From the NCBI GenBank assembly GCA_943846675.1, contig OX044357.1:2418001-2482000 (forward strand): 64,000 bases of DNA. The letters run 5' to 3'. The notes beneath the pieces are model-generated. The model saw nothing but the letters and a program-made list of their open reading frames with translations, was not told the DNA's origin and did not search any database. This DNA comes from UBA987 sp002292105. Its GTDB lineage: Bacteria; Bacteroidota; Bacteroidia; NS11-12g; UBA9320. Position 1 is the first letter of the stretch, and the number at the start of each line of letters is the position of its first letter. Position numbers and translations under genes: made by a program. Of the stretch, positions 1 through 8,091 are shown piece after piece.

Positions 1-469
1 GTTTAAGGAGATGTTTGTGTCAATCCCAAAGGATGAAGACCTTGGGTCTGTTGATTTAGATCGTGCAGTAGAACTTATCGTCGCCAAACAAAAAGCCGAT
101 GCTCCTGTAGCGCATTATGAAGAAAAGCCTGTACAAAAAGGAACGGGAAGATTTGGTCCATTTATTAAATGGAACGACATGTTTATCAACGTAAATAAGA
201 AATACGATTTTGACAACCTGACTTACGACAACATTGTTGAACTTATTGAAATCAAGAAACAGAAAGAGATAGACAAGTATATTCATCAGTGGGATGACGA
301 AGGAATTTCTGTTCAAAAAGCCAGATGGGGCCGGTTCAACATCGTACAAGGCAAGATCAAAATTGAACTACCTAAAACCTTTAATGTCAAAGATTTAACA
401 CTTGATGAAGTGAAGAAAATCATTGAAGAAAAAGCACCAAAAAAGAAAACTAGAGCCGAAAAGAAATAA
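1..469 (+). CDS. topA: DNA topoisomerase I, C-terminal part (5' end outside window)
   Basis: This is the C-terminal tail of a type IA topoisomerase, which relaxes negatively supercoiled DNA. The frame is open from base 2, so the gene starts before the window. About 155 residues are visible. They contain the topoisomerase C-terminal repeat pattern GRFGPFIKWN, followed by a second related block (RWGRFNIVQGKIKIELPK), and end in a lysine-rich tail (APKKKTRAEKK) typical of Bacteroidota TopA. The catalytic TOPRIM and tyrosine regions are not in view, so the identification rests on the tail alone. The next gene starts 9 nt downstream on the same strand and may be cotranscribed. Confidence 0.85.
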   Translation, partial: FKEMFVSIPKDEDLGSVDLDRAVELIVAKQKADAPVAHYEEKPVQKGTGRFGPFIKWNDMFINVNKKYDFDNLTYDNIVELIEIKKQKEIDKYIHQWDDEGISVQKARWGRFNIVQGKIKIELPKTFNVKDLTLDEVKKIIEEKAPKKKTRAEKK

Positions 470-478
470 CATAACTGG

Positions 479-1372
479 ATGATTGATAAGAAAGAAATTT
501 CTAGTCTGATTTACTTGCTTGACGATTCTGATGAAGAAGTCATCGAACAAATTGAATCGAAGATTCTGTCATTTGGCTATGAAGCCATTCCCTTTTTAGA
601 AGAAGCTTCTTTGGATGAAGAAGAAGTGCTTAGATTAAAAAGGATGCAACGCATTATCCGGGAGCTACGCAAAACAGAAATTCTTCGTGACCTTACATTT
701 TGGAAACAACATGACTCGGAAGACTTGCTTAAGGGCTTGTTAATACTTGAACGGGTTGAATATCCGCATACCGATCATCAGGAAGTAAACAAGCAACTTG
801 AAAAAATTCGTTTGGATGCGTGGTTGGAGTTCAATTACGATCTCACTTCCTTCGAACAAGTAAAAGTACTTAATTACGTTTTCTTTAAGGTTCATCACTT
901 TAAAGGCAATGCTGAAGAATATCACGACATCCAGAATTCCTGTATTAGTAAAGTGCTCGAAAATCGTTCGGGCAATCCTGTTTCTTTAGGGATTATTTAT
1001 TCGCTAATTGCGCAACGACTTAATATCCCTGTGTACGGTGTTAACCTTCCACAGCACTTTGTACTGGGTTATAAAAACATTGAAGGACTTGAAATACTCA
1101 AAAGTTTTAATGATGAGAGTAGTTTGACCCACGAGGAAACCAACGAGGTCATGTTTTACATCAACCCATTTACAGATGGTTTGATTCTTAACGCCGACAG
1201 CATCAAGTCTTTTTTAAAGCAATTAGAAGTTGAACCGCGACCTGAGTATTTTAACGTTTGCTCAAACGTCGAAATTATTAAACGCGTACTTCGAAATATG
1301 CTATTTAGCTATGAAAAGGTAAAACAGCACGACAAGAGTGAGATAATTCAGAATCTATTAGGATCACTCTAA
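479..1372 (+). CDS. SirB1-like transglutaminase-fold family protein
   Basis: The product has 297 residues. The N-terminal third is helical and acidic. The C-terminal half matches the SirB1/transglutaminase-like family: residues 162-171 carry NRSGNPVSLG, and PQHF at 191-194 supplies a family-typical histidine. The biochemical role of this family is not established; it is cytoplasmic, with no signal peptide. The ATG is 9 nt after the topA stop, suggesting cotranscription. The 3' end overlaps the convergent yebC gene by 9 nt. Confidence 0.75.
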   Translation: MIDKKEISSLIYLLDDSDEEVIEQIESKILSFGYEAIPFLEEASLDEEEVLRLKRMQRIIRELRKTEILRDLTFWKQHDSEDLLKGLLILERVEYPHTDHQEVNKQLEKIRLDAWLEFNYDLTSFEQVKVLNYVFFKVHHFKGNAEEYHDIQNSCISKVLENRSGNPVSLGIIYSLIAQRLNIPVYGVNLPQHFVLGYKNIEGLEILKSFNDESSLTHEETNEVMFYINPFTDGLILNADSIKSFLKQLEVEPRPEYFNVCSNVEIIKRVLRNMLFSYEKVKQHDKSEIIQNLLGSL

Positions 1373-2077
1373 AATAGCGTTGTGAAAAACGTTCTGAACA
1401 TCATCCACTTCTTCTAAGGCCTCAATTAAGATATTCACTTCTTCACTTTGCTCGCCCTTTAGTTCGACGGTGTTGAGTGGGATTCGTTCCTTATCAACCG
1501 AAACGATTTCGATTCCTAAAGACTCAAGGCCTTTTTGCATGTTACCAAAATCTGTAAAATCGGTGGTGATTAACGTTTCATCTTCGACTTGTTCTAATTC
1601 TTCTAAACCAAAATCAATCAGTTCTAATTCAAGCTCTTCCATATCACGATCATGTAACTCAATCTTAAAAATACATTTTCGTTCAAACCCAAACTCTTGC
1701 GACCCACTGGTGCCGAGTTCTCCTCCTTTTTTTCTAAACACAGCGCGTATATCAGCCACTGTTCTATTGATATTATCTGTCGCCGTTTCAATCATCATAC
1801 CGACGCCATAAGGGCCTTTCCCTTCATAAAGTACCTCGTCGTAGTTACTACTGTCTTTGTCTGATGCCCTTTTGATTGCCGCTTCGACACGGTCTTTTGG
1901 CATGTTTTCAGATTTCGCATTTTGGATGGCCATTCGCAAACGTGAGTTGTTTGCCGGATCTGGGCCGCCTTCTTTTACCGCCATGGCTATTTCCTTGCCA
2001 ATTCTGGTAAAGGTTACCGCCATCTTACCCCATCTTTTTAACTTACGTCCTTTCCGAAATTCAAATGCTCTTCCCAT
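1364..2077 (-). CDS. yebC: YebC/PmpR (TACO1) family protein
   Basis: The product has 237 residues, the usual family length. It begins MGRAFEFRKGRKLKRWGKMA and contains the family signature PDPANNSRLRMAIQNAKSENMP near residues 40-60, then the acidic C-terminal domains. YebC proteins were long annotated as DNA-binding regulators, and family members are now also linked to translation of difficult (for example proline-rich) stretches. It is a cytoplasmic soluble protein. Transcription converges with the SirB1-like gene. The ATG at 2077 is the natural start because the conserved N-terminus begins there. Confidence 0.9.
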   Translation of the reverse strand: MGRAFEFRKGRKLKRWGKMAVTFTRIGKEIAMAVKEGGPDPANNSRLRMAIQNAKSENMPKDRVEAAIKRASDKDSSNYDEVLYEGKGPYGVGMMIETATDNINRTVADIRAVFRKKGGELGTSGSQEFGFERKCIFKIELHDRDMEELELELIDFGLEELEQVEDETLITTDFTDFGNMQKGLESLGIEIVSVDKERIPLNTVELKGEQSEEVNILIEALEEVDDVQNVFHNAILE

Positions 2078-2219
2078 ATCTCTTTTGCTGTTGCAAATGT
2101 TTAATTATTTACGAAAACCCAAGTAGTTTATCGTGAATAGTTTTCTTATAACTGTGAAATAAAAATACAATCAAATCTACTGAACTACTGGAATACAAAC
2201 GATTATTTTTGAGGAAACT

Positions 2220-3626
2220 ATGTCAGAAAAATACCAACGTATTTTAATTGCCTTTCTCATTTTGGCTGACGTTATACTGGTTTTCCTTATGGGCAGCACG
2301 TATGATTCGGGAGACAGCATCTTACATTACCTGCAGTCCAAGCAAAGTTTTGAGCATCACCGGTACTTTCTTGATGTGTGGGCAAAGCCCGTTTTCATTC
2401 TGTTAAGCAGCCCTTTTGCACATTTTGGCTTTGTCGGAATGAAGTTGTTTAACACAATTTGCATGCTACTCACCATTCATCTGTGTTACTTACTCGTTAA
2501 ACCCTCTTACCCAAAATACGCGTTTGCCATGTATATAATTGGGCTATTTGCCGTGCATGTTTTTCTTATCCAATCCTCTGGATTGACAGAGCCGCTCATT
2601 GCATTATTTATTGCAGCAGGCATGTATTTTATTCGATTCGACAAGACATCATTGGCCATGATATTGATATCCTTCACGCCATTAATACGTTCTGAAGGAT
2701 ATATTTTCATCGGTGTTTTCGCTTTGTTTGCGATCATGAAAGGGCAATGGAAAAGCCTTTTTTTGCTGACCATAGGAACCTTGACTTACTGTGTTATTGG
2801 GTACTTTTATCATCATGACTTTTTGTGGTTGTTTCACCAGAACCCTTATCAGGGAATTGAGAAAAAATATGGTAGTGGTGCATTATTGCACTACGTACAC
2901 CAACTTCCTTATTTGATCGGTTGGCCAGTTTTCATTTTCCTAGTTTTGGGCGTTGTTAAGCAACTATTCAACCTCGGTCAACTTCGGTCAGCCGTAAAAC
3001 CCATATCCGTGCTTGCCCTAGGATGTTTTGCCGGTTTACTATTAGCGCACTCCGTGTTTTGGTATCTAGGATGGTTTCATTCATTTGGTCTTAAACGTGT
3101 ATTGTTGGCCTCAACCGGTCCAATGCTGGTTCTTGCTTTTGATGGTTTAATGTGGATTGTAAGTTCCGCCTCACGGCTGCACATCAAACGGAGTTTACTT
3201 GGTGGATTACTGCTGATTACTGCCTTATTTCCTTTTAGTAAAAACAAAGCTGGTTTTGAGATACCCGATGACTTTCAGTTACACCCTGCTCAGGTACTGG
3301 TTCAAAACGCTACGGACTGGTACAACACACACCATAAAGACAAGCCTAAGGTCTGTTTTGGAAATTACTATTTTGCCGAAACATTAGCCGTTGATATTGA
3401 CGACCAAAACGACTGTCTGTTGATTGATGCGGTCACCAACAATCTTGTAACCGAAGGGATGATTGTGTTTTGGGATGATTATTTCTGCGTAACCGATAAA
3501 GGCGTTTCAGAAACTGCCTTTAAAGATGCGAAGTCCTACAAAAAACTAATGACGTTTGAAAACAGCCAGGGAAATAGAATAGTTGTCTTTCAAAAACTAC
3601 CAACCCAAAATCTTGGCAAAAATTAG
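2220..3626 (+). CDS. Polytopic membrane protein, GT-C glycosyltransferase-like
   Basis: The 468-residue protein has about ten hydrophobic segments spread over residues 1-345, then a soluble domain of about 120 residues. The first loop after the first membrane segment holds acidic residues (TYDSGDS, residues 27-33), the arrangement expected of GT-C fold glycosyltransferases such as GT39/GT83, which use polyprenyl-phosphate sugars. I do not recognise the exact family, and the donor and acceptor are unknown. It stands alone on the plus strand. Its last 30 nt overlap the convergent deoxyhypusine-synthase-like gene. Confidence 0.6.
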   Translation: MSEKYQRILIAFLILADVILVFLMGSTYDSGDSILHYLQSKQSFEHHRYFLDVWAKPVFILLSSPFAHFGFVGMKLFNTICMLLTIHLCYLLVKPSYPKYAFAMYIIGLFAVHVFLIQSSGLTEPLIALFIAAGMYFIRFDKTSLAMILISFTPLIRSEGYIFIGVFALFAIMKGQWKSLFLLTIGTLTYCVIGYFYHHDFLWLFHQNPYQGIEKKYGSGALLHYVHQLPYLIGWPVFIFLVLGVVKQLFNLGQLRSAVKPISVLALGCFAGLLLAHSVFWYLGWFHSFGLKRVLLASTGPMLVLAFDGLMWIVSSASRLHIKRSLLGGLLLITALFPFSKNKAGFEIPDDFQLHPAQVLVQNATDWYNTHHKDKPKVCFGNYYFAETLAVDIDDQNDCLLIDAVTNNLVTEGMIVFWDDYFCVTDKGVSETAFKDAKSYKKLMTFENSQGNRIVVFQKLPTQNLGKN

Positions 3627-4568
3627 TGGTGCGACGATAGTAGCATCAGACTCAATGATGTATTTGGGTGTATCCACTTCAAGTTTCCCCCAAGTAATTT
3701 TCTCGTTAGGTACGGCTCCAGAATAGGAACCATAACTTGTCGTAGAATCAGATATTTGACAGAAGTAACTCCAGAATGGAACTTCAGCCCATTCCAAATC
3801 TTGGTACATCATAGGAACAACACATATTGGAAAGTCGCCCGCGATTCCTCCTCCTATCTGGAAAAAACCAACCCCTTTACCTGATGAATTAGCTCTATAC
3901 CAATCCGTTAAATACATCATGTATTCAATACCTGATTTCACTGTTGACGTCTTTAACTGATCTTTGATACAATAACTCGTAAAAATATTGCCCATCGTAC
4001 TGTCTTCCCATCCTGGAACAATTATGGGTAAGTTTTTTTCTGCTGCAGCCAGCATCCAACTATCCTTTGGATCAATTTCATAGTATTCCTCTAAATCTCC
4101 GCTGAGTAACATCTGATACATATATTCATGTGGTAAATACCGCTGTCCTGAATCTTCAGCTTGCTTCCACTGTTTGACTATTTTATCCTGCAATCTGCGA
4201 AACGCTTCCTCTTCTGGTATGCAGGTATCGGTAACCCGATTTAATCCTTGATCTAAAAGTTTTTGCTCGTCCTCGGCAGTTAAATCTCGATAGTTGGGTA
4301 CACGTTTATAATGAGTGTGTGCCACTAAGTTCATTATATCTTCCTCAAGATTTGCGCCTGTACAAGAGATAATCGATACTTTGTCTTGACGAATCATCTC
4401 CGCCAAAATCTTACCCAACTCAGCCGTGCTCATGGCTCCAGCTAGCGTAATCATCATTTTACCACCTGAGTTGATGTGTTGTATGTAACCATCAGCCGCA
4501 TCAACCAAGGTTGCTGCATTAAAATGAAGGAAATACTTTTCTATAAATTCTGAGACTTGGTTTTTCAT
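3597..4568 (-). CDS. Deoxyhypusine synthase family protein
   Basis: The 323-residue protein belongs to the NAD-dependent deoxyhypusine synthase family. It has an NAD-site-like SCTGANLEED (68-77), a glycine-rich GFFQIGGGIAGDFPICV block (about 234-250) and the ITWGK motif whose Lys295 aligns with the catalytic lysine of human DHS (WGK). Bacteria lack eIF5A, so the substrate must differ. Bacterial relatives are known to make polyamines such as homospermidine. The gene follows the arginine decarboxylase by 9 nt on the same strand, so agmatine-derived polyamine synthesis is the likely context. The product of this enzyme cannot be decided from sequence. Confidence 0.88.
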   Translation of the reverse strand: MKNQVSEFIEKYFLHFNAATLVDAADGYIQHINSGGKMMITLAGAMSTAELGKILAEMIRQDKVSIISCTGANLEEDIMNLVAHTHYKRVPNYRDLTAEDEQKLLDQGLNRVTDTCIPEEEAFRRLQDKIVKQWKQAEDSGQRYLPHEYMYQMLLSGDLEEYYEIDPKDSWMLAAAEKNLPIIVPGWEDSTMGNIFTSYCIKDQLKTSTVKSGIEYMMYLTDWYRANSSGKGVGFFQIGGGIAGDFPICVVPMMYQDLEWAEVPFWSYFCQISDSTTSYGSYSGAVPNEKITWGKLEVDTPKYIIESDATIVAPLIFAKILGW

Positions 4569-4577
4569 AAATTCGTT

Positions 4578-5972
4578 CTAATAACCCAAAATTTTCAACA
4601 TGCTTTTGTGACTTTGTTCTTTGGAGAAGATACGTGTAATTATTTCTCCATTGGCATTCTTATCGATTATGATATGCTTAGGCGCTGGCACCAAACAATG
4701 CTGAATCCCGCCAAAGCCCCCTAAAGATTCTTGATACGCCCCTGTATTAAAAAATCCAATGTATAGTGGATTGTCTTTATCAAATTCTGGTACATAAATC
4801 GCATTAACATGTTGTTCCGAATTATAATAATCATCGCTATCACATGTTAGACCGCCTAATAATATTCTTTCATATCGTTTGTCCCACTGGTTTATAGGTA
4901 GCATAACAAAACGTTGATTAATGGCCCAAGAATCAGGCAAAGTAGTCATAAAACTACCATCTATCATATTCCAGCGTTCCCTGTCATTTTGTTTCTTCTG
5001 ATGAATGATATTATAGATTGTACCACCGCTCTCTCCCACCGTAAACGAACCAAATTCCGTAAATATGTTAGGCTCAGGTACGCCTGCTTCATTGCAAACC
5101 GTTTTTATCTGAGCAATTATTTCCTCCGTGATGTATTCATAATCAAAATCGAAATTCAATGATCGTTTAATCGGAAAACCCCCACCGATGTTAAGCGAAT
5201 CTAATTCGGGGCACTCCTTTTTTAGCGTGCAATACACTTTTAAGCACTTTTGAAGCTCGTTCCAGTAATATGCATTGTCATCAATACCGGTGTTAATGAA
5301 GAAATGTAACATCTTTAGTTTAGCGTTTTCAACCGGCTTTACCTTTTTTAAATAAAAAGGCAAAATGTCTTTATATCCTATTCCAAGTCTGCTTGTATAA
5401 AATTCAAACTTGGGTTCTTCTTCTGAGGCAATTCGAATACCAACGTTAAATTCACCATTCACCAACCCAGTCAGTCGCGCCAATTCATCCTGATTATCCA
5501 GTACCGAGTGACAATTAACAAAACCGTCATTCATCAAATCAGCAATGCGGTTTACATACCCTTCTGTTTTGTAGCCGTTGCAAACAATGTGTTGCTTTTT
5601 TGATATTTTCCCTTCTGCATACAAAGCCTTAACTATCTCTAAATCAAACGCTGAGCTCGTTTCTACGTGAATGTCATTTTGCAAAGCCTCCTCCATAACA
5701 AACCTAAAATGTGAGCTCTTTGTGCAATAGCAGTAGTTGTATGTTCCTTGATAATCAACCTTAGCCATGGCTACAGCAAACCACTTTTTGGCGCGTTGAA
5801 TGTTCTGAGATATTTTGGGTAGGTATGTGAATTTCAGGGGCGTTCCATATTGTTTTACGACATCCATCAACGGGATATCGTGAAATGTAAGCTGATGCTG
5901 TTCATCCAGTTGAAACTCCTCCTGCGGAAAATCGAATGTTTGTTCAACGAGGTCGATGTACTTATTTTTCAT
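4578..5972 (-). CDS. speA: Arginine decarboxylase, fold-III PLP type
   Basis: The 464-residue enzyme is a short alanine-racemase-fold decarboxylase of the kind Bacteroidota use for arginine to agmatine. The PLP lysine is K85 in YCTKSSH. A glycine-rich phosphate-binding loop (LNIGGGFPI) lies near residue 260, and a GGLTCDSDD block near 370 carries the conserved substrate-binding Cys-Asp region. It lacks the long C-terminal extension of E. coli SpeA. It is the first gene of a two-gene unit with the deoxyhypusine-synthase-like gene. Diaminopimelate or ornithine as substrate is less likely but not excluded. Confidence 0.82.
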   Translation of the reverse strand: MKNKYIDLVEQTFDFPQEEFQLDEQHQLTFHDIPLMDVVKQYGTPLKFTYLPKISQNIQRAKKWFAVAMAKVDYQGTYNYCYCTKSSHFRFVMEEALQNDIHVETSSAFDLEIVKALYAEGKISKKQHIVCNGYKTEGYVNRIADLMNDGFVNCHSVLDNQDELARLTGLVNGEFNVGIRIASEEEPKFEFYTSRLGIGYKDILPFYLKKVKPVENAKLKMLHFFINTGIDDNAYYWNELQKCLKVYCTLKKECPELDSLNIGGGFPIKRSLNFDFDYEYITEEIIAQIKTVCNEAGVPEPNIFTEFGSFTVGESGGTIYNIIHQKKQNDRERWNMIDGSFMTTLPDSWAINQRFVMLPINQWDKRYERILLGGLTCDSDDYYNSEQHVNAIYVPEFDKDNPLYIGFFNTGAYQESLGGFGGIQHCLVPAPKHIIIDKNANGEIITRIFSKEQSHKSMLKILGY

Positions 5973-6065
5973 AAATCCAAGTGCGCTACTTTGCGTCTGT
6001 AAATCAAATGTAAGTCAGTTATATTAACAAAACATTTACGTTTAATTTTGTGTTATAGAATTTGA

Positions 6066-6713
6066 ATGGATTTTAACGAAGCATTAACGGCATTTCAGGC
6101 CCAGAACTACCCATTAGCACTTGAACATTTGTCAAGCGACACTGCTGTATTATCAGAAGACGAAATACGCTTGAAGGCAGAAGTGTTACAAAAATTGAAG
6201 CGTTACGAAGACGCTATGAATGTTTGGAATGTAGCAATAGCTAATTTTGGTGAGCAAGCAGACTTTTATGCAGATCGTGGTGTTTGCAAATTCCATCTAC
6301 GTTTTAAGTCGTCGATGGATGACCTAAACAAAGCCATTGAGTTAGACCCGGATAACGGTTATCGTTATGCGTGTAGAGCATACGTAAAAGACAAAATTGG
6401 TGATACGGAAGGAGCCATTGCGGATTACACCAAGGCCAACGAGCTTGATCCAGGCAATGATATTACCTTAAACAACTTAGGGCTTGCTGAAGAAAAACTG
6501 GGTCACACACAACGGGCTCGAGCGAATTTCAAACAAGCCGATAGCATAGCGGGTATTGCCCACATTACGGATAAATACTTTAAAGAAAAACCAGAACCCA
6601 TTGTTCAGCAAAAGCCAACGTTACGCTCAGAATTAAGAAAAATGCTCAGCTCTCGATCTGAGTTTAAAGCCTTTTGGTCTGATGCGCTAAAAATCATGCG
6701 TCTCAAGAAATAA
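6066..6713 (+). CDS. Tetratricopeptide-repeat protein
   Basis: The 215-residue protein is mostly TPR helices. Recognisable units include YADRGVCKFHLRFKSSMDDL, then AIELDP and ANELDP, the canonical repeat ends, between residues 60 and 150. A basic tail follows. No signal peptide or membrane segment is visible, so it is probably cytoplasmic. It likely mediates protein-protein contacts; the partner is unknown. It lies 53 nt before the aminopeptidase P ATG on the same strand and diverges from speA across a 93-nt gap. Confidence 0.7.
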   Translation: MDFNEALTAFQAQNYPLALEHLSSDTAVLSEDEIRLKAEVLQKLKRYEDAMNVWNVAIANFGEQADFYADRGVCKFHLRFKSSMDDLNKAIELDPDNGYRYACRAYVKDKIGDTEGAIADYTKANELDPGNDITLNNLGLAEEKLGHTQRARANFKQADSIAGIAHITDKYFKEKPEPIVQQKPTLRSELRKMLSSRSEFKAFWSDALKIMRLKK

Positions 6714-6766
6714 GCATCTTGTCAAACGAGTGGTTTTTAGTTAAACTTGCCACTCAAAAGATTCTT

Positions 6767-8062
6767 ATGAAATACCCGCAGATAAACAACCAACTTTTTA
6801 TAGATAACCGAAAACGTTTTGTTGCCCAAATGGAACCTGGCAGTATTGCCATTTTTCATAGCAACTATCAATATAGCTGGAATGGTGATGCCTTTCATAA
6901 GTTCAAACAGAATTCTGATTTATTCTATTTATCTGGTATCGACCAAGAAGATTCGGTTTTGGTACTATTTCCAGATTGCCCGATAAAAGAGTATCAAGAA
7001 TGTCTTTTTCTTTTGGAGACGAATGAACATATCGCTGTATGGGAAGGATACAAATACACCCAAGAACACGCCACCGAAACTTCAGGAATTAAAAACGTAT
7101 ACTGGAATCAAGGGTATATGGACAAGTTGCGCAGTGTAATCAATATGGCCGACAATATTTATTTGCCGTTAAATGAGAACGACCGTGCTCCATATAAATC
7201 ACCATACAAAAATTTAGATTTTGCCAATGAAATTCAGCAGATGTTTCCGTTGCACAATTACAAACGTGCAGGGAAAATTTTACAGCGCTTACGTTCTGTA
7301 AAACATCCTGTGGAAATAGACATGGTTCGCGAAGCTGTTGCCATTAGCAAAAAAGGTTGGGAGCGCATCATGCGTTCGACCAAGCCTGGTATTAACGAAT
7401 ATGACATCGAAGCCGAATTAATCCACGAATTTATCAGCAACCGCGGAAATGGCTTTTCGTTTGAACCGATTGTTGCCAGTGGGGCAAACGCATGCGTACT
7501 GCATTACATTGAAAACAAAGGAAAGGTAAACGACGGTGATCTAATTTTGGTTGACTGTGGTGTTGATTACGGCAACTTCGCGAGTGACATGACAAGATGT
7601 TTGCCTGCAAATGGCCGATTCAGTCAACGACAAAAAGACGTCTACAACGCAACGTTACGGGTTATGAAGGAAGCGCGTGATTTATTAAAGCCAGGCACTC
7701 TATTAATGGAATACCATGAGGTGGTTGGCACCATTATGGAAAAGGAATTGGTGGATCTAGGTTTGATTACTGTGGACGACATCAAAAACCAAGACCCATC
7801 GTGGCCAGCTTATAAAAAGTACTTTATGCATGGCACATCACACTTCTTAGGCATCGACGTGCACGACAGTGGAATGCGCTATGAACCAATGCAAGCAGGT
7901 AACCTGTTTACCTGTGAACCCGGTATTTATATTGCAGAAGAAGGTATTGGTGTAAGAATTGAAAACAACATCATTATTGAAGAAAATGGGTACACCGATC
8001 TAATGGACGAAATCAAAATGCCAATAGAGGTAGATGAGATTGAGGATATTATGAACGCATAA
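6767..8062 (+). CDS. pepP: Xaa-Pro aminopeptidase (aminopeptidase P family, M24B)
   Basis: The 431-residue metallopeptidase removes N-terminal residues preceding proline. It has an N-terminal creatinase-type domain and a C-terminal pita-bread domain. Metal ligands are visible in ILVDCGVDYGNFASDMTR (two Asp), HGTSHFLGIDVHD (His), EPGIYI (Glu) and GVRIENN (Glu). I chose the ATG at 6767 (MKYPQINNQLF) because Bacteroidota homologues start there; the frame continues upstream to a TTG at 6719 with no conserved sequence. No signal peptide is present, so it acts in the cytoplasm. Confidence 0.87.
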   Translation: MKYPQINNQLFIDNRKRFVAQMEPGSIAIFHSNYQYSWNGDAFHKFKQNSDLFYLSGIDQEDSVLVLFPDCPIKEYQECLFLLETNEHIAVWEGYKYTQEHATETSGIKNVYWNQGYMDKLRSVINMADNIYLPLNENDRAPYKSPYKNLDFANEIQQMFPLHNYKRAGKILQRLRSVKHPVEIDMVREAVAISKKGWERIMRSTKPGINEYDIEAELIHEFISNRGNGFSFEPIVASGANACVLHYIENKGKVNDGDLILVDCGVDYGNFASDMTRCLPANGRFSQRQKDVYNATLRVMKEARDLLKPGTLLMEYHEVVGTIMEKELVDLGLITVDDIKNQDPSWPAYKKYFMHGTSHFLGIDVHDSGMRYEPMQAGNLFTCEPGIYIAEEGIGVRIENNIIIEENGYTDLMDEIKMPIEVDEIEDIMNA

Positions 8063-8091
8063 TATCCATCCTAGAAATTCAACGTGTGGGC

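Noticed and set aside
3597..4568. Annotation as a true deoxyhypusine synthase acting on eIF5A
   Set aside because: Bacteria lack eIF5A; only family membership is supported, so the substrate is left open.
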